64,000 nucleotides of DNA from Brachybacterium fresconis (GCF_017876515.1 NZ_JAGIOC010000001.1:1984001-2048000), one strand, 5' to 3'. Shown: positions 44,560 to 53,407, numbered from the stretch's first letter. The notes: a model not told the origin generated them from the sequence alone. Numbers and translations are program-made.

Positions 44560-45660
44560 ATGAACACCATCTCGGCCCGGCGCCGGCTCATCGCCGTACT
44601 CGTCCTGCCGTTCGTCCTGCTCCTGTCCGGGTGCGGGCGTCTCAGCGCCGACTTCGACATCAAGGACATCGACACCATCGCCCTGTCGATGGACTTCGGC
44701 CTGGACAAGAACGTGCTCGAGAAGATGGGCGAGAGCTTCGATTCCCCCGACGCGATGTGCGAAGACCTGATGGGGGACGCGAACGAGGATCTTCTGTCCG
44801 CCCCGGTCGAGGCCTACGAGGACGGCGACATCTGGGGCTGCCGCATCTCCGGCACCAGCACCCGCGCGGACTTCGGCTCGGGACTCGACCTGACCGAGCA
44901 GGACGGCGAGTACCACCTCATCCTGGATCTCGGGTCCGAGGGCATCAACCAGTCCGACCTGGACGCCCTGGGCTCCCTGTACGGCATCGACGTCTCGGCC
45001 TTCGAGTTCGAGATCTCCTTCACCTTCCCGGGCAAGGTCATCGAGTCCCAGGGCGGGACCGTCGACGGCAACACCGTCACCTACACCGATGTCACCGAGT
45101 TCTCCCAGGGCGTGGACATCACCGCGGAGGCCGACGGCTTCCCCTGGATCGTCGTGATCATCATCGTGGTGGTCGTCGGCTTCATCCTGCTGCTCGCGAT
45201 CGCGGCGGTCATCTTCTTCGTGATCCGCGCCCGCCGGAACAAGGGCGGATCCGCCGGCCCCGGCGCCCCCGGCGTGAACGCCCCGGCCGCCTTCGGCGGT
45301 GCGGCCGGCGCGGCCTCGATGTCCACCGGCAACGCTCCTCCGGCCACCCCGCAGGGCGGCCAGCCGTGGGGCCCGACCACCCCGCCGCCCGCCGCGCCGC
45401 AGGGCGACCAGGGCCAGCAGGGCCAGCCGTGGAACCAGCCTCCGCAGTCCGGTCAGCAGGGCCAGCCGTGGAACCAGCCTCCGCAGCCCGGTCAGCAGGG
45501 CGACCAGGGTCAGCAGTGGGGTCAGGTGTCTCCGCCTGCCGCGCCGCAGGGCGACCAGGGACAGCCCTGGAACCAGCCGCCGCAGCCGGGTCAGGAGGAC
45601 GGCGGCAGCCAGCCGCCGCAGGATCCCTGGAGCCGTCCGCCCCAGCCTCCGGGGCAGTGA
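44560..45660 (+). CDS. LppM-like lipoprotein with membrane helix and Pro/Gln-rich tail
   Basis: A 366-residue protein. The signal peptide ends in lipobox LLSGC (Cys25). Residues ~26-195 resemble the LppM (DUF3153) domain, a beta-rich fold (ADFDIKDIDTIALSMDFG, FEFEISFTFPGKVIES). A membrane helix follows (about 197-222, WIVVIIIVVVVGFILLLAI). The C-terminal ~140 residues are repeats of QGQPWNQPPQPGQQG type, probably cytosolic. Mycobacterial LppM has the same order of lipobox, domain and C-terminal helix; the repeat tail is extra. Function unknown, possibly envelope lipid-related. Confidence 0.78.
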   Translation: MNTISARRRLIAVLVLPFVLLLSGCGRLSADFDIKDIDTIALSMDFGLDKNVLEKMGESFDSPDAMCEDLMGDANEDLLSAPVEAYEDGDIWGCRISGTSTRADFGSGLDLTEQDGEYHLILDLGSEGINQSDLDALGSLYGIDVSAFEFEISFTFPGKVIESQGGTVDGNTVTYTDVTEFSQGVDITAEADGFPWIVVIIIVVVVGFILLLAIAAVIFFVIRARRNKGGSAGPGAPGVNAPAAFGGAAGAASMSTGNAPPATPQGGQPWGPTTPPPAAPQGDQGQQGQPWNQPPQSGQQGQPWNQPPQPGQQGDQGQQWGQVSPPAAPQGDQGQPWNQPPQPGQEDGGSQPPQDPWSRPPQPPGQ

Positions 45661-45715
45661 TCCCCGGGTCGGTGCGCCTCTCCAGGGCCGTGTGAGCAGG
45701 GTCATGACCCCTGGA

Positions 45716-45745
45716 TTGGCGCCCACCTGGGCCGAGCATTAGACT
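45716..45745 (+). promoter_or_regulatory. Promoter of tRNA-Arg
   Basis: TTGGCG (45716-45721), an 18-bp spacer and TAGACT (45740-45745). The predicted transcript would begin about 17 nt before the mature tRNA 5' end. Confidence 0.55.
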
Positions 45746-45768
45746 CGATCAGGTCGGAACGCCGACGA

Positions 45769-45841
45769 GCGCCCGTAGCTTAACGGATAGAGCATCTGAC
45801 TACGGATCAGAAGGTTGGGGGTTCGAATCCCTCCGGGCGCA
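45769..45841 (+). tRNA. tRNA-Arg (anticodon ACG)
   Basis: A 73-nt cloverleaf. The acceptor is GCGCCCG/CGGGCGC with discriminator A, the D stem GCTT/GAGC and the anticodon stem TCTGA/TCAGA. The loop is CTACGGA (anticodon ACG, read as inosine-CG after TadA editing), and the T stem is GGGGG/CCCTC with TTCGAAT. CCA is not encoded. It decodes CGU/CGC/CGA. Confidence 0.95.
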
Positions 45842-45849
45842 CTTTTGTG

Positions 45850-45896
45850 GATGAAGCCCCTCACAGCATCGAGTCGGTGCGGTGAGGGGCTTCGTC
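45850..45896 (+). terminator. Terminator of tRNA-Arg
   Basis: A 15-bp stem with one G-T wobble, arms 45850-45864 and 45882-45896 (GAAGCCCCTCAC pairing with GTGAGGGGCTTC), 17-nt loop, starting 9 nt after the tRNA. Confidence 0.8.
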
Positions 45897-46007
45897 GTGC
45901 GTGGGAGGCGCGGGAGTACGGTCCGACGTGTCGGATGCGGGGCCCAAAGCGACCCGTCGGACGGAAGCCCGGGTGCCGCACGGACCCGGGACGAACGGCG
46001 CCGCCGC

Positions 46008-46355
46008 TCAGTAGCTGTGCGGGTCCCTCTCCTCGGCCGCCCCCGTGACGTGCTCGGCGTGCGAGAGGGTCTCGGTCAGCAGGCGGCGCACATGCTGGTC
46101 CGCGGCGCGGTAGTAGGCGAAGGTGCCCTCCTTGCGGCTCTCCACCAGACCCGACAGCCGCAGCTTCGCCAGGTGCTGGCTGACCGCCGCAGGCGTCGCC
46201 CCGACGATGTCGGCGAGCGCGTTGACGCTGGACTCCTCCTGGAACAGCGCCCAGAGGATCTTCACCCTCGTCGGATCCGAGAGCATGCGGAAGGTGCTCG
46301 CGGCGATCTGCGCATGCTCCTCGTCGGGAACGGCTCGTACCGGCTGCTCATGCAT
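46008..46355 (-). CDS. ArsR/SmtB-family metal-responsive repressor
   Basis: A 115-residue winged-helix repressor started at ATG 46355. Helices STFRMLSDPTRVKILWAL, VNALADIVGATPAAVSQHLAKLRLSGLV and the wing VESRKEGTFAYY are standard ArsR. Possible C-terminal metal ligands are HAEHVTGAAEERDPHSY (His-rich end), as in NmtR/KmtR-type Ni/Co sensors; there is no CxC arsenic motif. It is divergent from a CDF exporter with an operator between them. No ribosome site precedes the start; a TACGAT 6 bp upstream suggests a leaderless mRNA. Confidence 0.87.
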   Translation of the reverse strand: MHEQPVRAVPDEEHAQIAASTFRMLSDPTRVKILWALFQEESSVNALADIVGATPAAVSQHLAKLRLSGLVESRKEGTFAYYRAADQHVRRLLTETLSHAEHVTGAAEERDPHSY

Positions 46356-46375
46356 GGCGACATCGTACGGGGATC

Positions 46376-46405
46376 TTGCTATCTGCATGCTTGCGCAGAT
46401 ACATT
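46376..46405 (+). promoter_or_regulatory. CDF promoter with ArsR operator in the spacer
   Basis: -35 TTGCTA (46376-46381), 18-bp spacer, -10 TACATT (46400-46405). The expected start is at or next to the GTG at 46412, giving a leaderless mRNA. A perfect inverted repeat TATCTGC-N8-GCAGATA (46380-46401) lies across the spacer, where a bound repressor would block polymerase. Its form fits an SmtB/ArsR operator. Confidence 0.65.
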
Positions 46406-46411
46406 GTTACG

Positions 46412-47539
46412 GTGAACGGCACCCCAGATACCCGCCCGGCCGCACCCGGCGACACCCATGAGCCCATGGGCTCCCCGGGACGCGCGGACGAGCATGATTC
46501 CCCGGCCCTGCACGAGCACGCGACCACGCACGAGCACGGCCACGACCACGCGCACCGAGGGTTCGGGGGTCGCCTGCGCCACGCGCTGATCCCGCACAGC
46601 CACGATCACGGCGAGGCCATCCGCACTGCCGAGGAGGCCAGTGCGATCGGCCTGCGGGCCGCCTGGATCAGCCTCGTCGGCATGGGGGCCACCGCGGCTC
46701 TGCAGATCCTCATCGTCGCGCTCAGCGGCTCCGTGGCGCTGCTCGCCGACACCCTGCACAACCTCGGCCACCTCGCCACGACGATCCCGCTGATCATCGC
46801 CTTCCGCCTGGGCCGACGAGCCCCGACCCGCCGGTACAGCTATGGCTTCCGACGGGCGGAGGACCTGGTGGGACTGCTGATCGGTGCTGTCATCGCGCTC
46901 TCGGCCGGACTGATCGTCTGGGAATCCGTGCGGGCGCTGGCCGGCACCCGCGACATGACCCATCTGGGGTGGGTGCTCGCCGCCGCCCTGATCGGAGCCG
47001 CCGGGAACGAGCTGGTGGCGATCTACCGCATCCGTGCGGGCCGACGCATCGGCTCCGCCGCCCTGATCGCCGAGGGACAGCACGCCCGCACCGACGCCCT
47101 GACCTCACTCGCCGTGGCGATCGGCGTGATCGGCGCCTGGTTCGGACTGCCGTGGATCGACCCGGTCATCGGCCTGCTGATCGCCGCGGTCGTGGTCGCC
47201 GTGCTGATCGCCTCGATGCGCACCGTCGTCGAACGGCTGATGGACGGCATCGACCCGCAGCTGCTGGATCAGATCGAGACCGCGGCCGTGACCGTCCCCG
47301 GTGTGCTCGCGGCCGACGAGATCCGGGCGCGCTGGATCGGCCACCGTCTCGACGCCGAGCTGCGGCTGCACCTTCCCGCGAACCTCCCGCTCACCGCGGC
47401 GAGCGCGATCGCGACCGAGGCCGAGGCCGCCGTGCATCGCGAGCTGCCCCCTCTGGAGCGCGTCGGCGTGCGCACCGTCGGCCGACCCGCCCCGCAGGGA
47501 TCCGCGGACCCCGCGGAATCGGAGGGACGGGCCGGGTAG
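46412..47539 (+). CDS. Cation diffusion facilitator metal exporter
   Basis: A 375-residue CDF protein. The N-terminus is very His-rich (HEHATTHEHGHDHAHRG and HSHDHGE), likely for metal binding. Six membrane helices follow, with site-A residues in LLADTLHNLGHLATT and HARTDALTS (DxxHN and HxxxD), the zinc/cadmium/cobalt pattern. A cytosolic C-terminal domain ends the protein (VPGVLAADEIRARWIGH). Start is taken at GTG 46412 because the predicted transcript starts there; an upstream TTG would lie inside the promoter. It is controlled by the divergent ArsR. Confidence 0.88.
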   Translation: MNGTPDTRPAAPGDTHEPMGSPGRADEHDSPALHEHATTHEHGHDHAHRGFGGRLRHALIPHSHDHGEAIRTAEEASAIGLRAAWISLVGMGATAALQILIVALSGSVALLADTLHNLGHLATTIPLIIAFRLGRRAPTRRYSYGFRRAEDLVGLLIGAVIALSAGLIVWESVRALAGTRDMTHLGWVLAAALIGAAGNELVAIYRIRAGRRIGSAALIAEGQHARTDALTSLAVAIGVIGAWFGLPWIDPVIGLLIAAVVVAVLIASMRTVVERLMDGIDPQLLDQIETAAVTVPGVLAADEIRARWIGHRLDAELRLHLPANLPLTAASAIATEAEAAVHRELPPLERVGVRTVGRPAPQGSADPAESEGRAG

Positions 47540-47644
47540 GCGGACCGACCGGACAGGACGGCCCGGTCGAGCAGGAGAGCCCGGAGGGGCACGCAGGAGG
47601 GACCCCCTACGATGTCCTCGACCCCGCAGCCCAGGAGGACACTG

Positions 47645-49516
47645 ATGCCCGCCGTCACCGCGCCCGGTGAGTTCACCACCCGCCCCACCCTCCGGGGGAC
47701 CTTCGGCATGGTCGCCTCCACCCACTGGCTCGCCTCCTCCTCGGCGCAGTCGGTGCTCGAGCGGGGCGGGAACGCCTTCGACGCCGCCGTGGCGGGCGCT
47801 TTCGTGCTGCACGTGGTCGAGCCCCACCTCAACGGTCCCGGCGGGGACATGACCGGTGTGTTCGCGACCGGTGAGGAGCCCGACCGACCCGTGGTGCTGA
47901 TGGGGCAGGGCGCCGCCCCGGCCGGTGCCACCCTCGAGCACTACCGCGCGGAGGGACTGGACCTGGTGCCCGGGGCCGGCGCCCTGGCCGCCGCCGTGCC
48001 CGCCGCGGTCGATGCGTGGTTGCTGCTGCTGGCCGAGCATGGGACCTGGGAGGTGGCCGACGTGCTCGCCTATGCGATCGAGTACGCCGAGGACGGCCAT
48101 CCGGTCCTGGAGCGGGTGTGCGATCAGATCGCGGCGGTCGCCGAGCTGTTCACCGCCCACTGGCCCACCTCGGCGGCGCGCTGGATGCCCGACGGGCGCG
48201 TGCCCCGGCCCGGGGAGCGGATCACCGCCCCCGAGTACGCCCAGGTGCTGCGGGAGCTGATCGCGGCAGGAGATCCCGTCGGCGAGGACGCCGCCGACCC
48301 GCGGGCGGCCCGGGTCGCCGCGGCTCGCACCGAGTGGCGCACGGGCCGGGTGGCGCACGAGGCCGCTGACTTCAGCGCCGCCCCGCACCGGCACTCCGAC
48401 GGCACCGACCACGCCGGGGTGATCACCGCCGACGACTTCGCGGGGTCCACGGCCTCCTTCGAGGACGCCACCACCGTCACCTTCCGCGGCCACACGATCG
48501 CCAAGACCGGGCCCTGGGGGCAGGGGCCCGTGCTGCTCCAGGCCCTGAAGATCCTCGAGGGCCTGCCCGACGATCATCTCGATCCCTCCACGGAGCTCGG
48601 CGCCCACACCGTGCTGGAGGCCCTCAAGCTCGCCTGCGCCGACCGCGACACCCATTACGGCGATGCCCGGGACGTGGACCTCGCGGTGCTGCTGAGCGAG
48701 GACTACGCCGCCCGACGCCGCGCCCTGATCGGTCCCCGGGCATCTCATGAATTCCGACCCGGCCGCCTCGACGGAGCTCCCGGGTGGACCCCGACGGTGC
48801 GCACGGCCGCCGAGCAGGCGGCGCGGTCCGGGCACGACCCGGCGGCCGCCGGCGGTGGGGAGCCCACCGTCCCGGCGGCGCGCGGTGGCGGCGGAAACGA
48901 TCCCGGGGCGGATGCCGCGGGCAGCGTGCACGGGGACACCTGCCACCTCGACGTCGTCGACCGGTTCGGGAACATGATCTCCGCGACGCCCTCGGGCGGC
49001 TGGCTGCAGTCCTCCCCCACCATCCCCGGCCTCGGGTTCTGCCTCGGCACCCGGCTGCAGATGACCTGGCTGGAGGAGGACTCCCCCTCGACGCTCGCCC
49101 CGGGACGTCGCCCCCGCACCACTTTGACCCCGACCCTGGTCCTGCGCGACGGCGAGCCGGTGATCGCCCTCGGCTCCCCCGGCGGGGACCAGCAGGACCA
49201 GTGGCAGCTGCTGCTGATCCTGCGCCTGCTGGTGGGCGGCCTCACCCCGCAGGCCGCGATCGACGCGCCGGCCCTGCACAGCACCGCGGTCGCCGGCTCG
49301 TTCTGGCCGCGCACCTGGGAGCCGGGCGGCGCGATGGTCGAGGACCGCCTCGGCGAGGAGGTCATCACCGCCCTCGAACGCCGTGGGCACCGCATCACCC
49401 GGGCCGGTGACTGGTCGCTGGGGCGCCTGTCCTGCGTCCTGCGCGATCCGGTCACCGGTGTGCTCGGCGCCGCCGCGAATCCCCGGGGAGCCCAGGGGTA
49501 TGCGGTGGGCCGCTGA
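47645..49516 (+). CDS. ggt: Gamma-glutamyltransferase-family Ntn hydrolase
   Basis: A 623-residue GGT-like protein. The N-terminal half has GMVASTHWLASSSAQSVLERGGNAFDAAVA and HLNGPGGDM. Thr432 in GDTCHLDVVDRFGNMIS is the expected self-cleavage residue and nucleophile, and SGGWLQSSP and GSPGGDQQ complete the active site. There is no signal peptide, so it is cytosolic, as in YwrD-type members. The start at 47645 follows AGGAGGAC; an in-frame ATG at 47612 lies upstream of that site. Typical GGT is about 550-580 residues; an insertion with Gly/Ala-rich sequence before Thr432 explains the extra length. Substrate unproven. Confidence 0.88.
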   Translation: MPAVTAPGEFTTRPTLRGTFGMVASTHWLASSSAQSVLERGGNAFDAAVAGAFVLHVVEPHLNGPGGDMTGVFATGEEPDRPVVLMGQGAAPAGATLEHYRAEGLDLVPGAGALAAAVPAAVDAWLLLLAEHGTWEVADVLAYAIEYAEDGHPVLERVCDQIAAVAELFTAHWPTSAARWMPDGRVPRPGERITAPEYAQVLRELIAAGDPVGEDAADPRAARVAAARTEWRTGRVAHEAADFSAAPHRHSDGTDHAGVITADDFAGSTASFEDATTVTFRGHTIAKTGPWGQGPVLLQALKILEGLPDDHLDPSTELGAHTVLEALKLACADRDTHYGDARDVDLAVLLSEDYAARRRALIGPRASHEFRPGRLDGAPGWTPTVRTAAEQAARSGHDPAAAGGGEPTVPAARGGGGNDPGADAAGSVHGDTCHLDVVDRFGNMISATPSGGWLQSSPTIPGLGFCLGTRLQMTWLEEDSPSTLAPGRRPRTTLTPTLVLRDGEPVIALGSPGGDQQDQWQLLLILRLLVGGLTPQAAIDAPALHSTAVAGSFWPRTWEPGGAMVEDRLGEEVITALERRGHRITRAGDWSLGRLSCVLRDPVTGVLGAAANPRGAQGYAVGR

Positions 49517-49531
49517 CCGGGCCCCGCGGTC

Positions 49532-50809
49532 TCACTGCGCGGCGGCGAGCGCCTCCCGCACCGAGCTCCACGACTGCATGAGGTCACGGGCCTGTGGATC
49601 CGTCTCGGCGGCGATCGCCTCGACGCGGGCCTGTTCGAGCAGGTCGTCGATCTCGACCCGCTCGCCGCGGTCGACGGAGGCGACGGCCGCCTCGACCATG
49701 GCGAAGCTGAGCAGGTTCTCGTGGACCTCGCACATCGGCGTGCGACCCTCGCGCAGGGCGCTGACGCACTCGATGAGCGAGGCGGCGATCTGGTCCGGCT
49801 CCGGGTCCGATTCGGCGTCGACCGCGGCCTGCAGCCGAGCGGTCTCCTCCGCGTCCTCGGTGCCGAGCACCGGGGCGTTCGTGCCGTCCCAGGTGGCCGA
49901 GCCCTGCTGGGCCCCGATCCGCCACTCGCTGTTCCAGTAGGTCGGCAGACCGCGGGCGTTCCAGGTGCCGTTGTAGACGAACAGCGACCCGTCGGACATC
50001 TCGAAGGTCGCCGTGACCGTCGCGTCGTGGCTGTACACGCTCCACTCGGGCTGGGCGCCGCGGGCGGTGACCGCCACCGGGTCCGCATCCATGACGTAGC
50101 GGGCGGTGTCGAAGGCGTGGATGCCCATGTCCCGCAGCAGCGGGTGCAGCTGCGTGCGCCGATACCCCTCCATCTCGGTGAAGAGGGAGAAGAAGGCGCT
50201 GGTCAGGACCGTCGGCCCATGGGCGGCGACGAAGCTGCGCAGCTGGCGCACCTGGCGGAAGAAGCGCCGGGACTGGGAGACCATGAACGGCACCCCGGTC
50301 AGCTCGGTGTGCGCCACCAGGCTCAGCGCCTCCGGCAGCGTCTCGGTGACGGGCTTCTCCCCGAGCACCGGGATCCCCGCGTGCAGCGCCTTGAGGGTGA
50401 CCGGGTGGTGGGCCACGGGCACGGTCGGGTCGATGAGCAGGTCGGCACCGAGCTCGACGGCCAGGTCGACGCCGTCGGTGCCGGCCGCGACGGCCGACGG
50501 GTCGGCGACCCCGGACTGCTCGATGACCTTCTGCGGAGCACCTTCGACGAGGTCCGCCACGCCCACCAGCTCGGCGACCTCGCTGGCGGCCACCTCGCGC
50601 GCCCACCAGCTGCCCATCCCGCCGGCGCCGACGACGACGACCCGGGCCGGGCGGTCCGTCGGCAGACGGGGGAAGTCGGTCAGGTGCGGGGCGAGCGTGG
50701 GGGCCGCGGCGGTGTCGGTCCCCTCGGCGGCCGCGAGATCGGCGGCCGTGGGATCGACGGATGCGAGGTCAGCGGTGCGACCCGCGGTGATGTCGAGATC
50801 AGATGACAC
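49532..50809 (-). CDS. Gfo/Idh/MocA-family NAD(P)-dependent oxidoreductase
   Basis: A 425-residue sugar oxidoreductase-like protein. After ~50 Ala/Asp-rich residues comes the Rossmann motif VVVVGAGGMGSWWAREV, then GIPVLGEKPVTET with the catalytic-region EKP, and the C-terminal alpha/beta domain (MGIHAFDTARYVMDADPV). It probably oxidises a sugar or inositol derivative. It starts with GTG inside the end of the ThuA gene (11-bp overlap), so the two act together. The long N-terminal extension may not be entirely translated. Confidence 0.85.
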   Translation of the reverse strand: MSSDLDITAGRTADLASVDPTAADLAAAEGTDTAAAPTLAPHLTDFPRLPTDRPARVVVVGAGGMGSWWAREVAASEVAELVGVADLVEGAPQKVIEQSGVADPSAVAAGTDGVDLAVELGADLLIDPTVPVAHHPVTLKALHAGIPVLGEKPVTETLPEALSLVAHTELTGVPFMVSQSRRFFRQVRQLRSFVAAHGPTVLTSAFFSLFTEMEGYRRTQLHPLLRDMGIHAFDTARYVMDADPVAVTARGAQPEWSVYSHDATVTATFEMSDGSLFVYNGTWNARGLPTYWNSEWRIGAQQGSATWDGTNAPVLGTEDAEETARLQAAVDAESDPEPDQIAASLIECVSALREGRTPMCEVHENLLSFAMVEAAVASVDRGERVEIDDLLEQARVEAIAAETDPQARDLMQSWSSVREALAAAQ

Positions 50810-51572
50810 GGGTGACCGCCTCCGGACCCTCGCCGCGGAACCAGTCGCGCGGGGCGTTGGCGATCTTCACGGGCTCCGCGGGCCGGTCCTCGGGGCGGGC
50901 CCAGACCACGGCGTTGGCCAGCACGCGGCGGATCTCCGTCTGACGGTAGACGGGGTACTCCTGGTCGCCGGGGCTGAAGTAGAACACCTTGCCCTTGCCG
51001 CGGCGGAAGGCGGCGCCGGAGCGGAACACCTCGCCGCCGGCGAACGAGGAGACGAACACGAGCTCGTCGGGCGCGGGGATGTCGAACATCTCGCCGTACA
51101 TCTCCTGCTCGGGGATGACGATCGGGTGCGGGACGCCCCGGGCGATGGGGTGGGACCCGTTGACGGTCCACACCCGCTCCTCCTCGCCGTCGTTGCGCCA
51201 CAGCAGGGAGCAGGTGGTGCCCATCAGCGCCTTGAACGGCTTCGAGTAGTGGGCCGAGTGCAACGGGATCAGGCCCATGCCCTCATGGACGCGGCGCACC
51301 ACGCGATCGCTGATCTCATCGGGGACGTCGGCGTGGGCCATGTGGCCCCACCAGGTCAGCACGTCGGTCTCGGCGAGGGCCTCCTCGGACAACGACTGGT
51401 CGATGTCGTCGAGCAGGGCGATGCGCACCTCGGCGTCGACACCATCGGCGGCCAGCTGCTCGCGCAGGCCCTCGGCGATGACGGTGTGCATGCCCTCGGG
51501 ATAGATCTCCTGGACCTTCGGGTCGACCTTCTCGTGCCTGTTCTCGCCGAACACGGCGATACGCAGTGTCAT
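50799..51572 (-). CDS. ThuA-like protein (trehalose utilisation family)
   Basis: A 257-residue ThuA/glutamine-amidotransferase-like fold protein: LRIAVFGENRHEKVDPKV, DVLTWWGHMAHADV, GLIPLHSAHYSKPF and GKGKVFYFSPGDQEYPVY. ThuA with a Gfo/Idh partner is a common module for conversion of trehalose, sucrose or other disaccharides to 3-keto derivatives, so this pair probably acts on an oxidised sugar. A canonical AAAGGAC site precedes ATG 51572; the longer open frame upstream is not supported. Confidence 0.87.
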   Translation of the reverse strand: MTLRIAVFGENRHEKVDPKVQEIYPEGMHTVIAEGLREQLAADGVDAEVRIALLDDIDQSLSEEALAETDVLTWWGHMAHADVPDEISDRVVRRVHEGMGLIPLHSAHYSKPFKALMGTTCSLLWRNDGEEERVWTVNGSHPIARGVPHPIVIPEQEMYGEMFDIPAPDELVFVSSFAGGEVFRSGAAFRRGKGKVFYFSPGDQEYPVYRQTEIRRVLANAVVWARPEDRPAEPVKIANAPRDWFRGEGPEAVTRVI

Positions 51573-52221
51573 TGCAGTCCTTTGCTGGATGGAGGATGCG
51601 CTGCGGGCGACCCCATCAGCGCGGTCCGTCCATCGTAGAGGCGGATTCCCACGAGGGAAGTCACCACGGCACGACGCGCCGCACGCAGTTCTCGACCGCC
51701 CCGGACCCCGGCTCCCCGGCACGCCCCCGGCACCCGAGACCCGCACCCGAGACCCACCTCTGCACAATTGTTGCCACCACCGCGAGAAGCACCGCGAACG
51801 CAGCACTCGACCGGGTGGGCCCTGGCGAACCGTGACCGGCCTGTGACGTACTACTCCCCGGTAGCGGACTAGTGTCGACGGCAGGTTCCCTCAATGGCGA
51901 GGGAACCACTCAGCTCCCCGGCTCCCCCGGGGCGCGGTGTCGGAGCCCGGCACCGTCTCGCGCACCTTCCCCGCGTGCGGTTCTCGACGTGCCTGTGACC
52001 CCCGGCCTGCTGACCCGGAAGATTTCCCGCCGCTGCGCACCGTAGCCCGCTGCCCCGGATGCTCAGCCGCTGCCGCACCCGCTCGTACGCTGCCGCGCCT
52101 GCTCGTTCGCTGCCGCACCCGCTCGTACGCTGCCGCGCCTGCTCGTTCGCTGCCGCACCCGCTCGTTCGCTGCCGCGCTCAGCTGCTCGCTCATCGAGTC
52201 CACCGCGCCGGGACGAGCGGA
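51573..52221. other. 649-bp gene-free region with ThuA promoter side and repeat array
   Basis: No reading frame here has a convincing start, codon pattern or family match. The left end must hold the ThuA promoter. A minus-strand stretch near 51845-51880 (ACTAGTCCGCTACCGGGG) is less GC-rich but not a clear promoter. The right part is dominated by the 20-bp tandem array listed separately. Confidence 0.5.
52069..52180. repeat. 20-bp tandem repeat, about 5.5 copies
   Basis: Head-to-tail 20-bp units alternating between GCTGCCGCACCCGCTCGTAC and GCTGCCGCGCCTGCTCGTTC from 52069 to 52168, with a partial unit after. The alternation suggests growth in 40-bp steps. Twenty is not a multiple of three, so it is unlikely to be coding. 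It lies just beyond the stop of the minus-strand hypothetical gene. Confidence 0.85.
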
Positions 52222-52746
52222 TCAGCGGCGCCTCCCGCGCACCAGATGGCCGCCCGCCGCGAGGTGCTGCTCGAGCGCGGAGCGCGTCTCCCGATGGACG
52301 CGCGCCGCTCGTGCGCGCCCGAGGGTCCCGCCCAGCGCACGGCCGTCGGCGGCGTCCCCGCCGTAGAGGACGGAGGTCGTCTCCGTGTCGTCGTCGGTGC
52401 CCGTGCCGTCGTCAGTGACCGTGTCGTCGTCGGTGACCGTGCCGTCGTCGGTGCCAGCATCACCGTCGGGACCCGCGCCACCACGCAGCATGCTCCCCCG
52501 CCCCGGGCGCAGCGCGATGCGGGCGGTGACGTGGAAGCGCCGGCCGGCGAGGGCGCCGAGCAGGAGGGTCCGTCGGCGGCTGCCCCACTCGTAGTCGACG
52601 CGGCCCGGGCCGCGATCGCGCACCCGCCAGCCCCGGTCGACGAAGAACTCCTCGACCAGCTCGCGCGCCCAGACGGTGTCCCCGCGCACGAGCAGCTCCG
52701 CACCGGCGGGCGGCTGGGCGGTACCGGCGCGGTCCTGGCCGTTCAT
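52222..52746 (-). CDS. Hypothetical protein with Asp/Thr-rich insertion
   Basis: A 174-residue protein I do not recognise. The N-terminal part reads LLVRGDTVWARELVEEFFVDRGWRVRD then YEWGSRRRTLLLGALAGRRFHVTARI, which looks like a small alpha/beta domain. It is interrupted by a TDDGTVTDDDTVTDDG tract encoded by a short degenerate DNA repeat. The end is Arg/Ala-rich. Its ATG overlaps the stop of the histidine phosphatase gene, so it is probably expressed with it. No signal peptide or membrane helix. Confidence 0.6.
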   Translation of the reverse strand: MNGQDRAGTAQPPAGAELLVRGDTVWARELVEEFFVDRGWRVRDRGPGRVDYEWGSRRRTLLLGALAGRRFHVTARIALRPGRGSMLRGGAGPDGDAGTDDGTVTDDDTVTDDGTGTDDDTETTSVLYGGDAADGRALGGTLGRARAARVHRETRSALEQHLAAGGHLVRGRRR

Positions 52747-53351
52747 CGACCCGGTGCCGCTGCGGTGACGGCGGTCCGGCCGGGGCCGAGCCGTCGCAGC
52801 TCGGCGTTGCCCAGGTGCGAAACGTCCCGGTGGTCGTGGGGATCCACGCCCGCCCCGACGGCCAGCGTGATCTGCAGGACGTCCCCGTGGGCGACCAGCA
52901 CCACCGGAGCGCCGACGACCAGCGTGTCGGCCTCCCGCAGCACCTCCGCAATGCGCGTGGCCACGTCCTGGACCGCTTCGACCCCGTCCTCGTGGGTGCC
53001 GCGCTCCCGGTCAACGGCCCACACCTGCTCGTAGGCGCTCGCGGGTCCTTCGTCGTGGTTCCCGAAGCAGCGTTCCCGCAGCCGCGGATCCAGGCGCGGC
53101 TCCCGGGCCCCGAGAACGCTCGCGAACTCCTCGGCGGTCTGGCGAGCGCGGGCGAAGTCGCTGGAGAGGACGAGCGCGTCCGCTCCCAGGCCCTGCTCGA
53201 GCGCTCCGCGTCCCGCCTGTCGGGCCTGCTCGCGGCCACGCGGCGTGAGCCCCACCTCGGCCAGGGCGCGGGGCCCCGGCACCGAGACGATCAGCCCCTC
53301 GACGTTCGCCGTGGACTCGCCGTGCCGCAGCACCCAGATATCGCCCATCAT
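52743..53351 (-). CDS. Histidine phosphatase (phosphoglycerate mutase-like)
   Basis: A 202-residue histidine-phosphatase-superfamily protein. The catalytic motif is LRHGEST (His10), with the second His in VAHGD, and SSDFARARQTAEEF is the family's substrate-loop region. It is much smaller than and unlike true glycolytic PGM, so it is a phosphatase of unknown target. Starts at tandem ATGs (53351/53348) after GAGGGAG; the longer open frame upstream crosses a terminator hairpin. Confidence 0.83.
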   Translation of the reverse strand: MMGDIWVLRHGESTANVEGLIVSVPGPRALAEVGLTPRGREQARQAGRGALEQGLGADALVLSSDFARARQTAEEFASVLGAREPRLDPRLRERCFGNHDEGPASAYEQVWAVDRERGTHEDGVEAVQDVATRIAEVLREADTLVVGAPVVLVAHGDVLQITLAVGAGVDPHDHRDVSHLGNAELRRLGPGRTAVTAAAPGR

Positions 53352-53374
53352 CGCTCCCTCGTGCTGGAACGGAA

Positions 53375-53407
53375 CCGGGAGCGCACCGCCGCGCGGCACG
53401 CTCCCGG
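53375..53407 (-). terminator. Terminator of the AGPS/acyltransferase/SDR operon
   Basis: A 9-bp stem CCGGGAGCG/CGCTCCCGG with a 15-nt GC-rich loop, 51 bp downstream of the AGPS-like stop on the minus strand and before the phosphatase start. It separates the ether-lipid-type operon from the phosphatase gene. No T tract. Confidence 0.55.

Noticed and set aside
45769..45896. tRNA-Arg as an integration site of a genomic island
   Set aside because: No repeat of the tRNA 3' end and no integrase are visible nearby.
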